Source: Botrimarina mediterranea
GTDB lineage: Bacteria > Planctomycetota > Planctomycetia > Pirellulales > Lacipirellulaceae
Length of the DNA: 64,000 nt
Direction: 5' to 3'
Assembly (NCBI RefSeq): GCF_007753265.1
Contig: NZ_CP036349.1
Location: 3,691,363-3,755,362, forward strand
Shown: piece after piece, positions 48,601-56,733 of the stretch
Layout: each line of letters starts with the position of its first letter
How positions within the stretch are numbered: position 1 is the first letter of the stretch
Program-made: the position numbers and the translations under genes
Notes under the pieces: model-generated
Seen by the model: only the letters and a program-made list of their open reading frames with translations
Told to the model about the DNA's origin: nothing
The model's database searches: none

Positions 48601-48707
48601 TTTCACCGCAGAGCACAGAGGACACGGAGAAGACACAGATTGCTTGGTCTCTGCTACGAAACTTCCTCAGTGCTTTACTCCGTGATCTCTGTGTCTCAGT
48701 GGTTAAT
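48601..48707. repeat. CACAGAG-type inverted repeat (family 3)
   Basis: Left half TTTCACCGCAGAGCACAGAG then GACACGGAGAAGACACAGA; right half TACTCCGTGATCTCTGTGTC then TCAGTGGTTAA. The kinase stop codon (TAA on the minus strand at 48703-48705) is inside the right half. Confidence 0.78.
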
Positions 48708-49590
48708 CGCTTTTCTCTTCAACGGCAGCTTCGACCTTCGGCTTCTCCGGCTGGGTGTAGAAGATCGGCTCGTTCTTGATCTTCACCATCACCTCTTTCA
48801 TCGACTGCGGCCGGTCTTCGCGCTTCTTCGCCATCATCTTAGTGACGAACGCGGCGAACTCGGGCTTGATGTTCGAATCGACGACCGTCAGCGACGGCGG
48901 CTTCGCCTTGAGGTGGCGTTGCAGCAGTTCGGGCGGCGTGTTCGCGGTGAACGGCAGCTTGCCGGCGAGCACCTCGTAGACCAGGCAGCCGAAGCTGTAG
49001 ATGTCATCGCGCGGATCGACCCCCTGCCCCCGGATCTGCTCAGGTCCCATGTAGCTGTAGGTCCCCTGGATCTTCGTTTTCGAGCCGAGCAGCTTGCCCA
49101 GCGCTCCGGTCGGCTTCGCCGCGATCGTGAAGTCGATCAGCCGCACCTCGTTGGCGTCATTGATCAGGTAATTGTCGGGCTTGATGTCGCGGTGGACCCA
49201 GCCGCGTTCGTGCATGTGGGCGAGGCCCGCGGCGGCGTTGGTGAGGACTTCCTTCACCCGCCACTGCAGCGCCTTCACGTTGGCGATAATCTGCTGCTTG
49301 AGGTTGGGCGTCTTGAAGAACTCCATGAGGAGCCACGCCCCGTTCTTCCCCGTGCCGTAGTCGTAGGTCTTGATCACTGCCGGATGGTCGAGCGATTTGC
49401 CGACGGTGTACTCGTGCTTCAGCTCGCGGACGCCCGCAGAGCTGTACCGGCTGCTGTCCTTGGGGAGCCACTTGATGGCGAACGACTCGTTCCCCGAAAC
49501 GGGCCGCACCGCCCAGATCTCGTAGACCGCGCCGGTGCGGATCATGTGAAAGAGGCGATAATCCCCGACGATCTCGTTAGTCCGCGCCAC
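48703..49590 (-). CDS. Ser/Thr protein kinase with altered ATP loop
   Basis: A 295-residue cytoplasmic kinase starting at a GTG with AAGGGG eight bases upstream. The ATP lysine is Lys40 (FAIKWLP), with partner Glu60; the catalytic loop HRDIKPDNYL has Asp135; the usual DFG is DFT at 153-155. The glycine-rich loop is nearly absent (IRTGAVYEIW keeps one glycine). APE is GPE in SYMGPEQIRG. It may be active with unusual nucleotide handling or be a pseudokinase. There is no membrane helix. A repeat follows its stop. Confidence 0.88.
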   Translation of the reverse strand: MARTNEIVGDYRLFHMIRTGAVYEIWAVRPVSGNESFAIKWLPKDSSRYSSAGVRELKHEYTVGKSLDHPAVIKTYDYGTGKNGAWLLMEFFKTPNLKQQIIANVKALQWRVKEVLTNAAAGLAHMHERGWVHRDIKPDNYLINDANEVRLIDFTIAAKPTGALGKLLGSKTKIQGTYSYMGPEQIRGQGVDPRDDIYSFGCLVYEVLAGKLPFTANTPPELLQRHLKAKPPSLTVVDSNIKPEFAAFVTKMMAKKREDRPQSMKEVMVKIKNEPIFYTQPEKPKVEAAVEEKSD

Positions 49591-49942
49591 ACGCCGCCCC
49601 TTGGGGGGTTCCGAAGTCCCTATCTAGCCAGACCATGAAGTTTATCTGACCGGCAGGGTCGCAGAAAGGCCGACGTTTTCCCCCAGAAGGGGGGCGACAG
49701 TGCTTGGGCGGCGGATTTTTGGAATGAGATAGGGGGATGAAGCTACCGCTCAGCTTTATTAGCCTCCCTGCCCCGCTGGACTGGCTGGGCTTGATGGTTG
49801 GTGAGCTGTCAGCCTGACTATGGGCCCGGGCGAGGCTCGTAGGATTTTGCTTTGCCAATCAGTTGGCTGTCGTTAGCCTGTCAGCCTCGGACTGTTCCGA
49901 TCTACAGTAGTTTCCTTTGCAAAGACAACGAATCGGGACGGG
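49591..49942. other. Divergent intergenic region, no gene seen
   Basis: About 350 bases between the kinase gene and the unrecognised membrane protein gene. It includes both upstream regions and a TCAGCCT/TGTCAGCC-rich stretch (about 49805-49890). I see no promoter I would defend and no RNA. Confidence 0.4.
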
Positions 49943-51367
49943 ATGGACGAGCAGCCGCGACGCCATCGAGAACGGGCCACCGAGTCCGCCGCCCCGCCTC
50001 TTCTCGCCAACGCGACCGAAGCAACGCAGATCACCAAGTACTACACGCCCGGCGGCACGGGTTTCGCGGCAGAAGACGCCAATCACGCTTGCGATCTTCT
50101 TCGGGGCCGCCGTCCGAAGTTGGTAGGCGTCTCGAACGAGAAAAACGGCGCCGACCGAATCGTCGGCAGCATGTCACTCCAATCGAAGTATTACCGAAGC
50201 CCAGCGGAAACCGTCGCCGCCGCCTTCGATCCCGATTCGCGACTCTATCGCTATCCGGGACATGTACTCGAAGTGCCTCGCGATCAGTACGACGCCTGCG
50301 TCGATTTGATGCGGAGGCGAATCCAATCGGGTGCGGTTCCAGGTTTCGAGAATCCGGCCGAGGCCGAGACGCTGGTGCAACGCGGCGCGATCACTTATCG
50401 CCAAGCAAGAAACATCGCGCGGCCCTGCAACATCGAATCCCTCAAATACGATGTCGCAACCCAGGCGATCGTTTCCTCGTCGGGGATGGGCATTTCGTTT
50501 GTCGTCATGTACGCCAGCCGAGTCTGGTCGGGCGAGCGCCACAAAACCGCGATGCGACATGCTGCTCGTGACGCCTCGCTCGTCGGTGGGCAAACGCTCG
50601 CTACCGGCGTTATTAGTGCCCAGATACTCCGCACCAAGATTGCGGCCGCGGGTTCCACCGCTATCAGGCACGCTCTCAAAGCCAGCTACAAAACGTCGGT
50701 AGGCAAGCGTCTTGTGAAAGGGGTAGCGACGGGGTCACTTGGTAGAGCGGTGAGCGGCGCCGCGGCGACGAATCATCTCGCCAAGGTGCTGCGCACGAAC
50801 GTGGTCACCGCTACCGTGGCCGCCGCCGTGATGACGACGCCCGACTTCTATAGGGCGGCATTCGCTAAATCGATCTCGTGGCGCCAGTTCGCCAAGAACA
50901 CGTCGGTGAACGTCTCGCAAACTGCTGCCGGCGCCGTCGGTTGGCTAGGCGGCGCGGCCGGAGGGGCAGCCGTCGGCAGTGTCATCCCTGGGGTCGGCAC
51001 GGCCGTGGGCGGAATCGTCGGAGGCATCGTGGGCGCAGCTTCGGCCGGCATTGCTGGTTCTAAGCTCGCCCGTTCCTGCGCCGACCGTCTTGTGAAAGAT
51101 GACGACGAACGTTTGCGTGAGATCATTCTGATCGAGATGCAACTGATCGCCTGCGAGCACCTGCTCACCCAGCCAGAGATCGAACGTCTCGGCAAGGTCG
51201 TTGAAGAAACCGCCACGAGCGATTGGCTCAGCGTCGCCTTCCGCCAATCGAGTAAAGGCAGCGACCGTGACGCCCTGGCCGAACTGCTACGGCAATACTT
51301 CGAGCCGGTGGTTATTGCCCTCGTTGACGAGCGCCCAATGATCGCGATGCCTCGCGAGACCGCGTAA
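49943..51367 (+). CDS. Unrecognised two-part membrane protein with glycine-zipper region
   Basis: A 474-residue protein I cannot assign. Residues 1-145 are hydrophilic; SNEKNGADRIVG and SLQSKYYRSPAETVAAAF suggest a nuclease-like or ligand-binding domain. Residues 150-330 are helical with hydrophobic segments (QAIVSSSGMGISFVVMYASR, VVTATVAAAVM). A strong glycine-zipper block follows at about 345-385 (VGWLGGAAGGAAVGSVIPGVG...), then a charged helical C-terminus. The same layout (KNG.DRIV..Q.KY, then amphipathic segments and a glycine zipper) recurs in uncharacterised proteins of distant bacteria, from my recollection. Membrane insertion is likely; function unknown. Confidence 0.75.
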   Translation: MDEQPRRHRERATESAAPPLLANATEATQITKYYTPGGTGFAAEDANHACDLLRGRRPKLVGVSNEKNGADRIVGSMSLQSKYYRSPAETVAAAFDPDSRLYRYPGHVLEVPRDQYDACVDLMRRRIQSGAVPGFENPAEAETLVQRGAITYRQARNIARPCNIESLKYDVATQAIVSSSGMGISFVVMYASRVWSGERHKTAMRHAARDASLVGGQTLATGVISAQILRTKIAAAGSTAIRHALKASYKTSVGKRLVKGVATGSLGRAVSGAAATNHLAKVLRTNVVTATVAAAVMTTPDFYRAAFAKSISWRQFAKNTSVNVSQTAAGAVGWLGGAAGGAAVGSVIPGVGTAVGGIVGGIVGAASAGIAGSKLARSCADRLVKDDDERLREIILIEMQLIACEHLLTQPEIERLGKVVEETATSDWLSVAFRQSSKGSDRDALAELLRQYFEPVVIALVDERPMIAMPRETA

Positions 51368-51382
51368 CTAAGCGGCCTGTCC

Positions 51383-52180
51383 TTAGGCGTACTCCACCCT
51401 CACCAAAAAAAGCCCCTGCGGGGGCGCGGTCTGTCCCGCCCTGCCCCGGTCGCGGCTGGCGAGGACTTCGGCGACCCACTCCGGCGGCTTCGCGCCGCGG
51501 CCGACCTCCACCAGCGTGCCGGCGATCGTGCGGACCATGTTGTAGAGGAAGCCGTCGCCGGTGACGGTGATGTCGATCCGCTCGCCGCCATCCGCGGGGC
51601 GCGACGTGACGGTGAGGTCGGTGATCGTGCGGACGGTGCTCGAGCGTTCCGAGCCCGTCGATTCGAGCGACGCGAAGTCGTGGCGACCGACGAGGTACGC
51701 CCCCCCCTGCCCCATCCGCTCGGTGTCGAGCTGCCCCGCGCGCCAGTGCCAGACGTGCTTACGGTCGAACAGCGGCGGCACGGGGCCGCTCAGGACCTGG
51801 TAGCGGTACGTCTTCCGCAACGCGTCGTGCGTGGCGTGAAAGCCCACCGGCGCCGGCTCGACGGCCCGAATGACCACGTCGTCGGGCAGCAGCGCGTTCA
51901 GCCCCCGCAGCAAACGCCGCGGCTCGATCGTCGATGTCGTCTCAACGCCAACGACCTGCCCCTCGGCATGCACGCCCGCATCGGTGCGACCGCTGGCGGT
52001 AAAGCAAGGCTCTTCGTGCGTGATGCTGCGCCAAGCGTCTTGCAGCACGCCCTGCACCGTCGGCTCACTCGGCTGCCACTGCCAACCGGCGTACGCCGCG
52101 CCGTCGTAGGCGACGGTGAGCTTGAGCCAGTGTGTCGGCCTAGCCTGCGAACCTTCGTTAGCTACGCCGTTGTCGCCCAC
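51383..52180 (-). CDS. truA: tRNA pseudouridine synthase A
   Basis: A 265-residue enzyme with the catalytic Asp67 in SGRTDAGVHA, the LLPDDVVIRAV strand and the C-terminal GDGFLYNMVRTIAGTLVEVG motif. It modifies U38-40 of tRNA anticodon arms. A GTG start is used here. It lies four bases downstream of asd, so the two are cotranscribed. Confidence 0.96.
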   Translation of the reverse strand: MGDNGVANEGSQARPTHWLKLTVAYDGAAYAGWQWQPSEPTVQGVLQDAWRSITHEEPCFTASGRTDAGVHAEGQVVGVETTSTIEPRRLLRGLNALLPDDVVIRAVEPAPVGFHATHDALRKTYRYQVLSGPVPPLFDRKHVWHWRAGQLDTERMGQGGAYLVGRHDFASLESTGSERSSTVRTITDLTVTSRPADGGERIDITVTGDGFLYNMVRTIAGTLVEVGRGAKPPEWVAEVLASRDRGRAGQTAPPQGLFLVRVEYA

Positions 52181-52184
52181 CGAT

Positions 52185-53198
52185 TCACACCGCCGCCCCG
52201 TTGCGGACCAGCAGCTCGGCGATCTGCACGGCGTTGGTCGCGGCGCCCTTGCGCAAATTGTCGCTCACGCACCAGAACGCCAGGCCGTTTTCGCATGAGA
52301 GGTCTTCGCGGATGCGGCCGATGTAGGTGTCGTCGTCGCCGTCGCAATCCTTGGGCATCGGGTACTTGCCGCTGGCGACATCGTCGATGACCTTGAGGCC
52401 CGGCGTCGCGGCGAACAGCTCACGCGCCTCTTCGACGGTGATCTTGCGCTCGGTCTCCACCAGGATGCTCTCGCTGTGGCAGTTGCTCACCGGCACGCGG
52501 ACGCACGTCGGGCAGACCTGGATCGACTCGTCGCCGAGGATCTTGCGGGTCTCAAAAACCATCTTCATCTCTTCCGACGTGTAACCGGCGTGCTTGTGCG
52601 AGCCGATCTGCGGGATGAGATTAAACGCGATCGAATGCGAGAAGGTCTCCGGCGTGAAGTCGGCGCCGTCGAGCGCCGCGCGCGAAGCGTCAACGAGCTC
52701 TCGCTGCCCCCCTACCCCGGCGCCGCTGGTGGCTTGGTAGGTGCTCACGATCACGCGGCGGACTCGCCCCGCGTCGTGCAGCGGCTTCAGTGATTGCACC
52801 ATCTGGGTGGTGCTGCAGTTCGGGCTAGCGATGAGGCCCTGGTGGGTAAACGCCGCCTCGGGGTTCACCTCGGGGATCACCAGCGGGACGGTCGGGTCCA
52901 TCCGCCAGAAGCCGCTCTCATCGACGACGATGCAGCCCGCCGCCTTGGCCCAGGGGACGAACTCCTTGGCGACCGGGTCGGGCGTGCTGCCGATCGCCAA
53001 GTCGATGCCTTGGAACGCCTCGGGCGTCATCTCCTCGACCGTGTACGACTTGCCCGCGAACTCAATCGTCGTCCCCGCCGACCGCTTGGACGCCAAGAAG
53101 CGAATGTTCTTGTAGGGAAACTCACGCTCCTGAAGCAGCTTGCGGATGATGCCGCCCACGGCGCCGGTGGCGCCAACGATCGCGATGGTCTCGAACAC
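52185..53198 (-). CDS. asd: Aspartate-semialdehyde dehydrogenase
   Basis: A 337-residue protein with the NADP-binding AIVGATGAVGGIIRKLL, catalytic Cys128 in ASPNCSTTQMV and the R/H-containing VRVPVSNCHSESILVETERK segment. It reduces aspartyl phosphate for lysine, threonine and methionine synthesis. GTG start. truA follows closely. Confidence 0.97.
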   Translation of the reverse strand: MFETIAIVGATGAVGGIIRKLLQEREFPYKNIRFLASKRSAGTTIEFAGKSYTVEEMTPEAFQGIDLAIGSTPDPVAKEFVPWAKAAGCIVVDESGFWRMDPTVPLVIPEVNPEAAFTHQGLIASPNCSTTQMVQSLKPLHDAGRVRRVIVSTYQATSGAGVGGQRELVDASRAALDGADFTPETFSHSIAFNLIPQIGSHKHAGYTSEEMKMVFETRKILGDESIQVCPTCVRVPVSNCHSESILVETERKITVEEARELFAATPGLKVIDDVASGKYPMPKDCDGDDDTYIGRIREDLSCENGLAFWCVSDNLRKGAATNAVQIAELLVRNGAAV

Positions 53199-53328
53199 GG
53201 GGAAGAGTCTCTGCTGGGTGTTATTGGCCCTGGGGCCAATTGGCTAGTTGGCGCCCCCTACGATTGGGGCGGCCGTTATCGGGGTAAGACCGCATTTTAG
53301 GCGGCGGGTTCGCGCGGAACCAGCGGTG

Positions 53329-53377
53329 GGGGAACCGCCAAGACGCCAGGAGCGCCAGGGATCGCCAAAAACAAACG
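53329..53377. repeat. Family 4 repeat (ACCGCCAAGACGCCAGG), copy 2
   Basis: GGGGAACCGCCAAGACGCCA followed by GGAGCGCCAGGGATCGCCA nearly repeats the sequence at 34777, in the same orientation. Confidence 0.75.
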
Positions 53378-53393
53378 AAAAGGCACTCTGCGG

Positions 53394-53462
53394 GCCGGGA
53401 GACGTCAGTCCCCGGAGGGAAGTGGGTACCCGCTGCAACTCCGGGGACTAACGTCGCCCGGC
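53394..53462. repeat. Family 2 hairpin repeat, copy 2
   Basis: GCCGGGAGACGTCAGTCCCC pairs with GGGGACTAACGTCGCCCGGC, separated by a GTGGGTACCCGCT centre that is itself nearly palindromic. Confidence 0.82.
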
Positions 53463-53492
53463 TCGCCTTCCATTTCTAGTGCAGCCCGGCGG

Positions 53493-54500
53493 TTACTCCT
53501 TCGTCTTCTCTTTTGGCTCTTTCGGCTTCGGCTTGCTGGCCAGCATCCCGCCGGCCCGTTTGCTGATGGGGTCGAGCACACCCCGCACCAAAGCGACCGG
53601 CAGGAACGCGGCGTTCATTGTGAGCATCGCCAAAGCAAACTCGGGCATTCCCATCGCCAGGCCGATGAACGCGTGCACGCCGACCGCCGTGAGCAGCACC
53701 CACGGCCGGGCCCAGCGGCTCCAGATCAGGCAGCAGTAGAACAGCTCGAAGAAGACGGTGCCGTGGGCGAGCAGCTCCGCCATCCGCAGGTGCCCGGCGA
53801 GCCACGTCATGTCGAGCGAGCGATACTCGACGTTGGCGACCGACATCCAGATCGACTCGCCTGTCCACCACATACGGCCCTGCAGCTTGCCGAAGCCGCC
53901 GAAGAGGTAGATCACGCAGAGGTGCAGCTGGATGAGCCGCAAGGCGAGATTCGCCGTCCACGACTCATCGACGTAATCGGGGTCGGCGTCCTCGACGCCG
54001 CGCCGTATCCGCAGCAGGCGATCCACGCTGTACCGCGCGCCGCACGGGCCGAGCATCACGTACATCGCCAAGAAGCAGTTGATCTTGTCGAGGCCGAAAA
54101 ACGCCCCCGGCGTGACGTGCAGCGCATAGCTCAGCGCCGCCAAGAACGACCAGACCGCGACCGTCCGGCTGAAAAGCCCGATCGTCAGCAGGAAGAAGAC
54201 AATCAGGCTCATCACATGGAACGTCCAAACGGCCCACGGCGCCTGCAAGAAGTCGAAGAAATTGACGCCGATCCGCGGATCGGTCATCCGCTCGTGTAGC
54301 TCTGGCGGGACCCATCCTTCGGAGCCGAAGAACGCCATGAGGCCAAAGGACCACACAAGGTGCGTCCAGAAGAGCAGCAAGCCGGTCACGACGCGGATCG
54401 CCGACAGCACCGCCGGGTCCGCGGGCCGAAACCAGAAGTCGTCCCACGCCGCGGCGAGATCGGCGAAGTAGGTCTTCACAGCTGCCAGGGCGGCTTTCAT
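53493..54500 (-). CDS. HTTM-domain membrane protein
   Basis: A 335-residue protein with about ten membrane helices. The N-terminal DPAVLSAIRVVTGLLLFWTH and the FGLDKINCFLAMYVMLGPCG segment match the HTTM family, relatives of vitamin K-dependent gamma-carboxylase. The C-terminus is lysine/glutamate/proline-rich (PKPKEPKEKTKE). The ATG overlaps the stop of the preceding gene by four bases (ATGA). Gamma-carboxylation is not established for bacterial members. Confidence 0.9.
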   Translation of the reverse strand: MKAALAAVKTYFADLAAAWDDFWFRPADPAVLSAIRVVTGLLLFWTHLVWSFGLMAFFGSEGWVPPELHERMTDPRIGVNFFDFLQAPWAVWTFHVMSLIVFFLLTIGLFSRTVAVWSFLAALSYALHVTPGAFFGLDKINCFLAMYVMLGPCGARYSVDRLLRIRRGVEDADPDYVDESWTANLALRLIQLHLCVIYLFGGFGKLQGRMWWTGESIWMSVANVEYRSLDMTWLAGHLRMAELLAHGTVFFELFYCCLIWSRWARPWVLLTAVGVHAFIGLAMGMPEFALAMLTMNAAFLPVALVRGVLDPISKRAGGMLASKPKPKEPKEKTKE

Positions 54501-55201
54501 AGCTCCTCCCCGATCGGCAGCTCTTCCGACGTTTGCGGTTCGCGTTCCGGTGGCGCCGGGACGGGCAGCGGCTCTTCGAGCGACGCCGCGGTCTCTTCAA
54601 CTCGAGTGATCGTTTGAAACATCTCCGGGGCGTTCGGATCAACGCCCTCCAGCACAGCGCGTGGCGGCAAGGGATTGTGGATCACGCACTCGACCGTGGC
54701 GCGGGCGCCGCCATTGGCTCGCAACAACTGCCTCGCATACCCGCGCAGCATCAGTCGCAGCCACTCATCGGGATTGATGTCGGGCGGACCATTGCCCGCC
54801 TGGTCGGCGAGCATCATATGGCGGTGGTAATAGAGCCGCGGCCGCTGCGCCGTTTTGTTGGGGAGCGAACCCTCAGCAACAACGGCGCCCGCTTCATCGG
54901 TGACCGTGTAGCGCAGCACGTGATTGCGCGGCGGGTCGGGGCCGAAGAAGTGGTAGCCCTGATTGAGATAGAGCGAGTCGGAGTACCAGCGCACGTAGGG
55001 CGAGGTCCCGATACGCGACACGAGAATGGACGTCGGCTCGATCGCCAGCGGCGAGATAAAGACAGCGAAGAGATGCCAGACAACGGCAAAGCTAACGGCG
55101 ATTCGAACCCAGCGAGCGGGTTGCCCGACGGGCGCCGTGCTAGCCCCCCCCTGCCCCGCTGCCGGGGGCTGACGGTCCTTGGGTTTGCCCGATTTCGCCA
55201 T
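54497..55201 (-). CDS. Membrane-anchored protein coupled to the HTTM gene
   Basis: A 234-residue protein with one membrane helix at about 31-52 (VRIAVSFAVVWHLFAVFI) and a mostly soluble remainder containing WYSDSLYLNQGYHFFGPDPP, then a proline/glutamate-rich tail. The four-base overlap with the HTTM gene suggests the two products work together. I do not recognise a domain; planctomycete HTTM genes often have such a partner. Confidence 0.82.
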   Translation of the reverse strand: MAKSGKPKDRQPPAAGQGGASTAPVGQPARWVRIAVSFAVVWHLFAVFISPLAIEPTSILVSRIGTSPYVRWYSDSLYLNQGYHFFGPDPPRNHVLRYTVTDEAGAVVAEGSLPNKTAQRPRLYYHRHMMLADQAGNGPPDINPDEWLRLMLRGYARQLLRANGGARATVECVIHNPLPPRAVLEGVDPNAPEMFQTITRVEETAASLEEPLPVPAPPEREPQTSEELPIGEEL

Positions 55202-55301
55202 GGCTATTCGAGGGGGGGCCGAGTGGTGCGTAGGCCCTAGGAGATAGGCGAAGTCGCCGATCTAGGCAACGCCGGTCGCATGGCGGTGGAATGACTGACT
55301 C

Positions 55302-55352
55302 GCCGCTCGCGGCTTAGCGCGGACGGACTCTCACCGCTAAGCCGCGAGCGGC
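55302..55352. repeat. Perfect 18-base inverted repeat
   Basis: GCCGCTCGCGGCTTAGCG at 55302-55319 and its exact reverse complement at 55335-55352, with a 15-base loop. It stands next to the terminator at 55353. Confidence 0.9.
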
Positions 55353-55395
55353 AAACAAAAAACCCCCGCAGCGACAGGGAGTCGCTGCGGGGGTT
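55353..55395 (-). terminator. Rho-independent terminator of the TIGR03000 gene
   Basis: AACCCCCGCAGCGAC (55361-55375) and GTCGCTGCGGGGGTT (55381-55395) pair perfectly over 15 bases around a 5-base loop, with TTTTTTGTTT on the minus strand. Confidence 0.92.
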
Positions 55396-55429
55396 TCGTT
55401 GATTGCTAGCTTGAGCTGCCGATCACCCT

Positions 55430-56527
55430 TCAGCGAGCGGCGACTTGATCAACGCTGCTGGCGAAGTCGAACTCCAGGTGCTGCGACTCGCCACCCACCA
55501 GGGTGATGGTCTGCTCCTGCGTCTTGCCATCAACCATCACGGCGACGGTGTAGGCGTCCCACGTCTCGCCCTGCGGCAGCGTGCTGGTGATGTACTCACG
55601 CTCGGCGCCCGACTGCTGTGTGGTCACGCCGGCGAGGGTGACCTTCGCATTGGCGGGGACCGACAGCGTCAGCTTGGTCTTGGCGGTCTCGGGCTTCTTG
55701 GCGACGGGGTCCGTCTTACCGAAAGCCAGTTCAGCCGTGCCGCCGCCAATGAGCGTGGCGATCTTCGAATCGACGACCTTCTCGCCATCGGCCTCGTATT
55801 CGACGCGGACGCGGTACTGGTACGACTCGCCCTTGTTCAGGCCGTGCGAGACGTAGTTCCGCATGGTGCCGGTGCTGGTCGTCTTGTGATCGTTGACGAA
55901 CACGACGGCGTCGGCCGGGACCTGGACGCGGAGCGAACCGCTGGTGGCTTCTGCCTTGGCGACGACAACGCCAGCGGAGCTGGTAGTCGAGGCGCTCTCG
56001 TAAATCACGTGGCCGCCGTACGAGCCGGTGCTGCCGTGCGAGCCCGTTGAGCCGTAGGAGCCCGTCGAGCCATGCGAACCCGTCGAGCCATGGCTACCGT
56101 ACGACCCTGTCGAGCCGTGCGAACCCGTGCTGCCGTACGAGCCGTAGCTGCCGTGCGAAGCGTGACGAGCCGCACGACGGGCGGCGTGGCGGGCGTGCAT
56201 CCGGGCGAACAGACCGCCACCGTGCGAGCCGTAGCTGCCCGTCGAACCATAGGAGCCCGTCGAACCATAGGACCCGGCTGAGCCGTGCGAACCCGTGGAG
56301 CCGTAGCTGCCGTACGAGCCCGTCGATGCGTAGCTGACCGAATAACCACCGTACGAACCACGGCTGCCGTACGAGCCCGTGCTGCCGTAGCTGCCATGGG
56401 ACCCCGCACTGCCGTAGGAGCCATACGAGCCGTAGCTGCCATGGCTCGCCCAGAAGGCGTCGGCCGGGAGGCCGAAGGAAACGCTAGCCGCAACCGCGGC
56501 GGCCGTCAGAAGCGAGCGACGAAGCAT
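55430..56527 (-). CDS. TIGR03000 protein with long GSYGSTGSHGS repeat region
   Basis: The ATG at 56527 has GAGGAG seven bases upstream and a signal peptide ending FGLPADAFW. Residues about 27-185 are a low-complexity array of Gly-Ser-Tyr/His/Thr units interrupted by a basic patch (RMHARHAARRAARHA). The C-terminus has two TIGR03000-type domains (SLRVQVPADAVVFVNDHKTT; TLSVPANAKVTLAGVTTQ). The family is planctomycete-specific and of unknown function, possibly surface-associated. 365 residues. The repeat DNA (about 55995-56440) is prone to slippage. Confidence 0.9.
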   Translation of the reverse strand: MLRRSLLTAAAVAASVSFGLPADAFWASHGSYGSYGSYGSAGSHGSYGSTGSYGSRGSYGGYSVSYASTGSYGSYGSTGSHGSAGSYGSTGSYGSTGSYGSHGGGLFARMHARHAARRAARHASHGSYGSYGSTGSHGSTGSYGSHGSTGSHGSTGSYGSTGSHGSTGSYGGHVIYESASTTSSAGVVVAKAEATSGSLRVQVPADAVVFVNDHKTTSTGTMRNYVSHGLNKGESYQYRVRVEYEADGEKVVDSKIATLIGGGTAELAFGKTDPVAKKPETAKTKLTLSVPANAKVTLAGVTTQQSGAEREYITSTLPQGETWDAYTVAVMVDGKTQEQTITLVGGESQHLEFDFASSVDQVAAR

Positions 56528-56733
56528 GCTGGAGCTCCTCATGTCTGCGAAAATCTTCCGGTGAATGAACCAGGCAAAAGCGGGTCGCCTGCGCCGATGA
56601 CGGCACGGCGTTCATGGCAAAGGATAACCCGGCAGGCGCTAAGATCAAGCGATTACGGGGTTTTTGGCGACTAGGGGCTCCTAGGAGAATAGGCAGAAAC
56701 TGCCCCCTAGCCCCCTCGATAGAGGCGGTTTAA

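Noticed and set aside
55995-56440. CRISPR-like array from the regular repeats in the TIGR03000 gene
   Set aside because: The repeats are in frame, encode Gly-Ser-Tyr units and lack unique spacers or cas genes.
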